Positions 33,347-33,474 of a stretch of 33,474 bases of DNA are shown piece by piece. The DNA lies in assembly GCA_903895595.1 (NCBI GenBank), contig CAITUP010000117.1:1-33474 (forward strand), in the 5' to 3' direction. Source of the DNA: an uncultured Acetobacteraceae bacterium (GTDB taxonomy: Bacteria; Pseudomonadota; Alphaproteobacteria; Acetobacterales; Acetobacteraceae). The notes under the pieces are model-generated. The model was not told the DNA's origin. It did no database searches and was given only the letters and a program-made list of their open reading frames with translations. Every line of letters begins with the position of its first letter. Position 1 is the first letter of the stretch. The translations under genes were made by a program, and so were the position numbers.

Positions 33347-33474
33347 ATGGCAGATATCGTCACCATCGACCGCCCCGACGTCGTTGCCTTGATCGCGACC
33401 ATGGCCGACCGCTTCACGGCGGGGGACCGGACGGAGGCTGTTGCCCTCGCGCTGCGCCGCTTGGGAGATGCGCC
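33347..33474 (+). CDS. VapB-like antitoxin, N-terminal part (gene runs off the window)
   Basis: The first 42 residues (MADIVTIDRPDVVALIATMA and on, then DRTEAVALALRRLGDA) match the start of VapB/Rv0623-type antitoxins, which begin with a short strand and a helix carrying the KTEAV-type motif before the toxin-binding tail. Such proteins bind DNA as dimers and neutralise a PIN-domain VapC RNase encoded just downstream. GGAGAA lies 11 bases before the ATG. The partner toxin, if present, is beyond the window edge. Confidence 0.7.
   Translation, partial: MADIVTIDRPDVVALIATMADRFTAGDRTEAVALALRRLGDA

Overview
The window looks like a chromosomal stretch of a high-G+C alphaproteobacterium, most likely Rhodospirillales (an Acetobacteraceae-type genome). 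That placement rests on gene content: a class I PHA synthase, TRAP and ABC uptake systems, TfdA-type dioxygenases, a DUF1640-like coiled-coil protein, CCA encoded in the tRNA genes, and dispersed REP-like palindromes. It is an inference; there is no rRNA or other decisive marker.

Layout. 1-84: a REP-like inverted repeat cut by the window edge. 268-1839: an orphan family-5 (peptide/nickel class) solute-binding protein. 1882-1958: tRNA-Arg(CCT). 2011-3288 (minus): a CmcJ/NvfI-family oxidoreductase, divergent from a probable operon (3424-6878) of a PEP-mutase/isocitrate-lyase-superfamily enzyme, an enoyl-CoA hydratase, an unknown 167-aa protein and an IrrE-C-terminal-like protein broken by a frameshift. 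6884-9728 (minus): a complete TRAP transporter (SBP, small and large permease) with an operon-internal REP hairpin and two palindromes at its 5' end. 9896-10013: a 118-bp MITE/BIME-like element. 10143-10217 (minus): tRNA-Val(CAC) with a clear promoter. 10351-14254: phosphoglycolate phosphatase divergent from a glmU-glmS operon for UDP-GlcNAc synthesis. 14314-16992: three consecutive TfdA/TauD dioxygenase paralogues. 17002-17592 (minus): a hendecad-repeat coiled-coil membrane protein. 17689-21168 (minus): OmpA-like lipoprotein, aminotransferase and homoserine dehydrogenase. 21281-23101: PHA synthase. 23190-26249 (minus): a sugar-type ABC importer (SBP and two permeases, no ATPase). 26333-27865 (minus): a G+C-poor two-gene unit of unknown function. 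27947-29017 (minus): tartrate/D-malate dehydrogenase. 29133-33278: a 1381-aa SNF2-family helicase. 33347-end: the start of a VapB-like antitoxin gene.

Most of the window is ordinary metabolism and transport. The least explained parts are two accessory-looking gene pairs (5054-6878 and 26333-27865), the three-dioxygenase cluster, the long N-terminal region of the SNF2 protein, and the repeat family. No CRISPR array, prophage or recognisable transposase is present.
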